A stretch of 64,000 nucleotides of DNA from Antedon mediterranea (lineage: Eukaryota; Echinodermata; Crinoidea; Comatulida; Antedonidae), in the NCBI RefSeq assembly GCF_964355755.1, contig NC_092674.1, positions 7,073,001 to 7,137,000 on the forward strand. The letters are read 5' to 3'. The translations under genes and the position numbers were made by a program. Of the stretch, positions 58,795-64,000 are shown piece by piece; the stretch's first letter is position 1; the number at the start of each line of letters is the position of its first letter. Below the pieces are notes generated by a model. It made no database searches. It was given only the letters and a program-made list of their open reading frames with translations, and was not told the DNA's origin.

Positions 58795-61218
58795 TTTAAC
58801 ATTTTTCTTAAAATTAAATTTGTTCTATTTGTTGAATGGAATGAGGTAGGTTATTCCATGCCTTTATGCCTGTATAATAAAACGTTTTAGATATATTTGA
58901 CTATCAGATTTAGGAACTGAAAAACCATTGACACTACTTCTAGTCATGTAATGGTGGTTAGATGAAACTCTTTGAAACTTTTCAGTCAAATAAGGTACTG
59001 ATTTTCTATAAAAAATCTTATGAACATGATTAAGTTTGAGTTGGCAAATTCTATCCTCTAGACATAATTGACCGATTTGGTTCAGTTCGTCTTTACCAAT
59101 ATGTGCACGATTATTTTTATTTAATATAAACCTAGCAACTTTATTTTGACTGGTTTGGAGTCTTTGTTTAAGTTTTTTTGAAAACCAGGAGCAACATGCA
59201 TAGTCAAAGTGGCAAGTAATCAGTGCCGAACATAGAATTTTACGAGAAAAGAAATTTAGACATGCAGAATGTCTATACAAAAATTTAAGTCTTGAATTAG
59301 TCTTACTAAGAACTTTTTGAACCATAGATTCTCCAGACAGGTCTTCATCAAGCAAACAACCAAGATATGAGATCATATTCTTCTTACATATCAACTTATT
59401 TTTAAACATAACAGCAAAATCATGAACATTCTTAAGTTTTCTTTTAGTACCAAACAATATTGATTCAGTTTTATCAGGATGTAATGATAGTTTGTTGTTT
59501 ATAAGCCAGTTGTTACATGATTCCAGGTTTGAACTTAAATCATTAGCTATTTGTCTAATATCATTACCAGAAGACAACAATATTGTATCATCAGCATATA
59601 ACATAATATTGCAATTTACACTAATTGGGATGTCATTCATGTAGCATATGAATAAAAGAGGTCCTAAAATGCTACCTTGCGGAACTCCGCTAGATATAGT
59701 ACATGGTTGAGACTGAACGCCATTTACTGATGTAATTTGTTTGCGATCTTTCAAATATGATTCAAACCATAATAAAGAATCTTTATCAATGCCCATATGA
59801 TGAACCAGTTTTTGCAATAATATCTGATGGTTGACTGTATCAAAAGCCTTTTGTATGTCAAGGACTACCAAACCTGTAAAGTTACCTTTAGATATTTCAG
59901 ATCTTATATGATCGGTTAAATTAATTAAAGCAGTATCAGTAGAATAATTTCCTCTAAAACCTGATTGAAAATCATTAATTACATTGTTTTCATTGAGATA
60001 GTTATGTAATTGTACAAAAACAGCTTTTTTGATTATCTTAGATATTACTGGTAAGATGCTAATAGGTCTATAATTACTAACTTCCTGCCTATTGTTCTTT
60101 TTAAATAATGGTGTGACCTTAGCAAATTTCATATCATTAGGAAAAACCTTTAGAGATAATGATAAATTAACAATATGTGTTATTGACTGAACAATAATAT
60201 TAGCTCCATCCTTAAGAAATCTAGCAGGAATGTTATCAAGTCCTGTACTTTTGCTAGGATTTAAAGAATTTAGTTGGTCAAGTACAAAATCATTAGATAT
60301 AGTTTGTAAAACGAAACTGTTCTTCTTTATCCCTTTGTTCTTATAGTATTGTTTGAAGGGTGTAGTATTAACACCAAATATATTATTACAATTTGGTAAT
60401 TTATCAGTTAACAAAGAAGCAACATTAGTGAACAATTTGTTGAAGAGATTAGCTACAGAAAATGGTTCAGTGCATGGATGACCATTATTATTAAGTACAA
60501 TTGTATTTTGAGATTTACTTTGTTGACTAAAACCTGTAGATTTTAGGGTTTGCCAAAGTTTTTTGGGATTACCCTTGTTTTCCTCAATCTTAGTTTTGAA
60601 ATATTCTGATTTAGCTTTCTTAACATCTCTTTGTATCTTATTTCTTAATTTACAATATTTAGAGTACATGTCTTTACAATGGAATTTCTTAAATAAAAAT
60701 AGGTGTTTGTCTCTTTGACGAATATCCAGAAGGATATTATCATTCATCCAAGGTTCAGTTCTACATTTAATTCTAACTTCTTTCACAGGAGCTATTTCGT
60801 CAATGACACCTAAAAATACAGTTTTAAACTTAAACCAAGCCTCATTTACTTTGTTACATGATAAAGTTGACTCCCAATTAACATTAGCAAGTTTGTTAAG
60901 CAAAGACTCCTTATTGTAATGTCTCATGCTACGAATACGTATTGTATTATGTCTGTTAATTTGACATCTCCATATTTTACGGGTACAATATGTGATCAAG
61001 TGATCACTTAGACCAACATTTAAAGTACCATATTGTAATATTTTTTCTTTTGAATTGGTAATTATATGATCAAGAGTAGTAGCTGTAGTATCGGTTATTC
61101 TAGTAGGGATGTCTATAATTTGAGAACAATTAAATAAACTTAATACATCTTTATACCTTTTCAATAGTGGTTCATCTTGACTATTAAAATTAATATTAAA
61201 ATCACCTAAAAGATACAA
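58795..61218 (-). pseudogene. CR1/L2-like ORF2, endonuclease end and reverse transcriptase
   Basis: 784 open codons to 58864. It begins inside the endonuclease domain (LLGDFNIN at residue 3; VGLSDHLITY at ~68 holds the catalytic Asp-His pair). The reverse transcriptase follows: SNYRPISILPVISKIIKK, GFRGNYSTDTAL, VLDIQKAFDTVNHQ, SSGVPQGSILGPLLF and LYADDTILL (catalytic). The end is shifted by one base just before 58,890: another frame gives TFYYTGIKAWNNLPHSIQQ, the usual C-terminus, to about 58,795. The first methionine is not the true start. Confidence 0.85.
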
Positions 61219-61249
61219 TTCACAATCAGATCTTAAGTTTAAGAAGGAT

Positions 61250-61692
61250 GATTTTCAAGAAATGCTTTACAAGTGGGAGGGCGATAAAAACATCCAACAG
61301 CAATAGGTTTCGACTTGGGTAGCAATATATCAATCCAAATTGATTCTAGACTGTCAATATTCATTTCAGGTTTTGTATTGAACGATACATCATTTCTTAT
61401 GTCACACTCCTCCTCCATTTCGATTTCTGTCTTTCCTTGTGATTGTATAACCTTGAATCTCTACTTCAGCATCTGTTACACTGTTGTCTAACCAAGTTTC
61501 CATTTTTGGAAGTAGCGAACGAATATTGAGGTGTACAAAATGTAAGCCTCGTTTTTTGAAACAGTTTAAATTAATAATGGATAAGGATGTACTGTACAGT
61601 AGGTTTGGTAATATACTGTACAGATGTATTTTATGTGCGAGTAAAGTCAGTCGTATTGAACTGGGGAATTCATTATTTAGACCTTGCACCAT
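61250..61692 (-). pseudogene. CR1/L2-like ORF2, endonuclease N-terminal remnant
   Basis: Encodes RGLHFVHLNIRSLLPKMETW, joining the usual first endonuclease motif (LNIRSLLPK) directly to ETWLDNSVTDAEVEI. In this family ~25-30 residues normally lie between them, so an in-frame deletion is inferred. The frame is lost at ~61,400 and again near 61,250 before GDFNIN. Confidence 0.7.
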
Positions 61693-62128
61693 AATACGAT
61701 AGTACAGTATATCACATGTACAGTAACCTACTGTACAGCACCATGCCTCAACCCTTGTCTTTTGAAAATCATGTGTGCTACAAATTGCACTCCATACATT
61801 CAGGGGTGCTGTAGGTGTGCTGTTTGTATTTTGGTGTGTACAAGTTTACCAAATTGAGGCGTGTTGTATTGTAAATAGCACTCCTCAAGGGCAGTTTAGG
61901 AGTGTGTTACAGTAGGTGGTGAGTGATCGCACTCACTTGTCTTAAAAGACAAGGCCTGATGCCTCCCAGAAGACTACTGTACCTTAATAGCCTCTTTATA
62001 ATATTTTGGAATCTTTCATTCATCCACACATTTTTCTCCCGATATGAGTATAGAGTACTTTTATGGACAAATTTAGTACAGTAGGAATAATAATGTAATA
62101 ATATATTTAATAATCTTGTTATTTTTAG
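61693..62128. other. intron 2, end, before exon 3
   Basis: No gene is seen. TACTGTAC-type words are frequent. The acceptor polypyrimidine tract TTGTTATTTTTAG ends at 62128. Confidence 0.5.
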
Positions 62129-62272
62129 GAGGTGGTGTAAAGCGTACATTATCAGGACTTGGTGGTAATTCAGTTCTACATCTACCATCAGCCTTAAGTT
62201 ATTTACCCCACATCAATGGCAAACCTGGAAGTTTACAGCCTGCTTTCCAGCTGTCTCAGGGCATTTCACGAG
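62129..62272 (+). CDS. MGAT4-like GlcNAc-transferase, exon 3 (start of catalytic region)
   Basis: Acceptor ATTTTTAG, donor CGAG|GTAAGT; 144 nt, phase 1 in and out, matching exon 2. Translation contains LHLPSALSYLPH followed by INGKPGSLQPAFQLSQGISR. The stretch YLPH...GSLQPA.Q matches what I know of vertebrate MGAT4A/B just before the catalytic domain (HLPH...GSLQPAVQ). This is the basis for calling the gene an alpha-1,3-mannosyl-glycoprotein 4-beta-N-acetylglucosaminyltransferase. The catalytic exons lie beyond the window. Subtype A, B or C is not decided. Confidence 0.75.
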
Positions 62273-62494
62273 GTAAGTAGATGTGCTAGTACAGGCAACT
62301 CTCCCAATACCAGACTCTCTGAATTTAACCAGAACCTCTCCCGATACCAGACTTTTCCAAGTCCAAATTGTCCCAAATATTGGGTAATTGGGAGAGTATA
62401 ATATATAAGGGGGGTTTTGTTTACTGAATATGTACTGTATCAGCAGTTTTCCATGGTTAAAAACAGTCAGTGAAATATGACAATAATGATAATA

Positions 62495-62992
62495 CAGTAG
62501 AACCTTCATTTTACGTACGGTACGGGACCGAAAGGCGTACGTAAAAAAAAGAGATTCGTAAAATCAAGGTTGACCTTAAATTGACCCCAAATATAGATCG
62601 TAGCTATAAAGGCTACCGTGTTTGCCTAGGCCTACTTTACTGTACAGCATGCAGGTGGTCACTAGCTAGGCCTTGCCTAGACTATTCAGGCCAGGCTAGC
62701 AGGCCTAGCAAGATGTGAGGCCTAACTAGAAAAGTACACAGTATACAGCCTGTGCGTTTAATATCAATAATGTTCTTGTATTTTCTATCAATAAAAACGG
62801 TCGCTAACTGTAGGGGGAATGCACGTGTGTAGCTTGTCTCACACAGCAGAATTCCTTACACAGCCATGGCTTTGTTTGTTGTTGTTAAATTGCGCCCTCA
62901 ATGTAAGAAAATGATGACGTCATCCGTTATTTTAAGCGTACGTAAAATCCAGGGAACGTAAAATTAGGGTACGTAAAACACAGGTTCTACTG
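62495..62992. mobile_element. Tc1/mariner (pogo/Tigger-like) non-autonomous element, 498 bp
   Basis: Ends CAGTAGAACCTTCATTTTAC and its inverted partner (..CAGGTTCTACTG), with TA flanking both sides (62493-62494, 62993-62994). The words ACGTAAAA/TTTTACGTAC are iterated in the ends. CAG-ACC ends with a TA duplication fit pogo/Tigger MITEs. Non-coding. It lies in intron 3 of the MGAT4-like gene. Confidence 0.75.
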
Positions 62993-62994
62993 TA

Positions 62995-64000
62995 ATACTA
63001 ATAGCGAAAAATGCATGGGGCCTTTCTAAGTGCTGAATAATACACGGAAATAATTTTAAAGAAGAGCAAATTAATGATGAAAGTGCAAATTACAAAGGTG
63101 GGATATGAGGATAACACCACAGCATTATTTCCTAGTTTTTGTGTGGTTTTGTAATATTTTCATGACATAACCAAAATACCAGAGTTTCTATTGAAGATTT
63201 GCAACATTACCATAATATTTAAGTTGGGTTTTGTTTACTGATGTATCAGCGGTTTTTCCATGATTGTCACTGTCAATGTGTCATGACACATTTGGTAATA
63301 TTGTCATGACACAACCAAAATTCCAGAGATAGATTCAACTGTTTCTGGTAGTTAGCATGTTACTGTATGTAGCTACTGGACTAGACTATATAGTATTAGT
63401 ACTATATGTATTGTTACCACCTATAAAACCATGTGATACATTTGAATGAGTTTTTCTGCAATTAATTGCCAATAATCAGGCTCTATGGTAATTGATTCTG
63501 TACACCCAATTTTCCAATTGTAAACAAACTTGTGAGAAATAAAAATAACCCTTGTTTGGTCTGTTGATTTGATTACCTGTTTTGTGGGAAATGAATATTA
63601 ATTGCTTTATTATGAATGTTCATAGAAGAAACAGACAACTGATAGTGCATAAATAATAATCAGTTGTCTACTATTTATAATCTACTGTAATGCTTTGTCT
63701 ATGGGCCTGTTTCTGCTGCAACTGCTCAAAATACGGTATAAAAATACGGTATTTTTTATACCGTATTTTTTAGTACCCCGTTTCTGCTAACAATACTTCT
63801 TGGGTGGTCGTGTTAAATTTCATCTTTTTTACCCAAATTGCCATTCATTTATTTGATCGATAATTAAAAGTCGCAATAAAGGAAGTTTTACGTCTCACTT
63901 TCAACAGCCTAGCCCTAGTGATAGAGATGTTGTGAGAGCACAGAAAACATCGTAATGGGGACAATTAATTCGTTCCCTCCCCGAGTTATTGTATTTTGCA
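62995..64000. other. intron 3 of the MGAT4-like gene, to window end
   Basis: No exon is recognised. 63,230-63,330 repeats wording from 62,990-63,200 (CATGACACAACCAAAATNCCAGAG). A palindrome of AATACGGTATAAAAA words lies at 63,728-63,771. Confidence 0.45.

Larger units (their letters stand above)
58713..61700 (-). mobile_element. CR1/L2-like LINE (jockey superfamily), main part
   Basis: Minus-strand LINE holding an endonuclease remnant (61692-61250), a long reverse transcriptase frame (61218-58864) and 3' UTR to 58713. It resumes at 55347 after the RTE insertion. The 5' end fades near 61,700, so it is probably 5'-truncated, as most LINE copies are. Confidence 0.8.

Noticed and set aside
62213-62509. 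98-residue minus-strand frame
   Set aside because: Antisense to exon 3 of the MGAT4-like gene and following intron.

Overview
The window is eukaryotic nuclear DNA, most probably from a marine invertebrate deuterostome, perhaps an echinoderm; this assignment is an inference. The signs are spliced genes with GT-AG introns, Pol III tRNA genes with no encoded CCA, RTE-type and CR1/L2-type LINEs, many terminal-inverted-repeat (TIR) DNA transposons, and AT-rich introns. There is no bacterial or viral content.

Region 1 (1-34,868) is one uninterrupted tandem array of a ~155-bp monomer. Each monomer is a tRNA-Leu(UAA) gene or a damaged relative of it, plus a ~72-bp spacer. I count 224 full monomers and one partial, all on the + strand. 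The monomers form a higher-order repeat: ten distinguishable monomer types (called a-j here) recur in order every ~1,554 bp, with extra or missing blocks. Larger duplications of 6,217 bp (40 monomers) and 10,880 bp (70 monomers) lie on top. The architecture resembles alpha satellite, but it is built from tRNA genes. About four in ten monomers keep the canonical tRNA sequence.

Region 2 (34,869-42,006) is intergenic. It holds two minus-strand tRNA-Trp(CCA) genes about 1.07 kb apart in an old duplication, several MITE-like elements with TTA target duplications, a 52-bp-arm hairpin and simple repeats.

Region 3 (42,007-43,747) is a small three-exon + strand gene for an unrecognised 179-residue protein.

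Region 4 (44,292 to beyond 64,000) is the 5' part of a + strand gene that I read as an MGAT4-type N-acetylglucosaminyltransferase (GnT-IV, Golgi N-glycan branching). A TATA box, a signal-anchor exon, a coiled-coil stem exon and an exon starting the catalytic region are visible, all joined in phase 1. Its 15.8-kb second intron is packed with transposons: a nested set of inverted-repeat elements at 48.6-52.0 kb, a related element at 54.3-55.0 kb, and a CR1/L2-like LINE (61.7 to 55.1 kb, minus) whose 3' UTR is split by a nearly full-length RTE-like LINE with a perfect 9-bp target duplication. One nested element carries about 20 copies of TTGCGCAA, the core of the C/EBP palindrome. The hexamer AGGCCT is strikingly over-represented outside the tRNA array.
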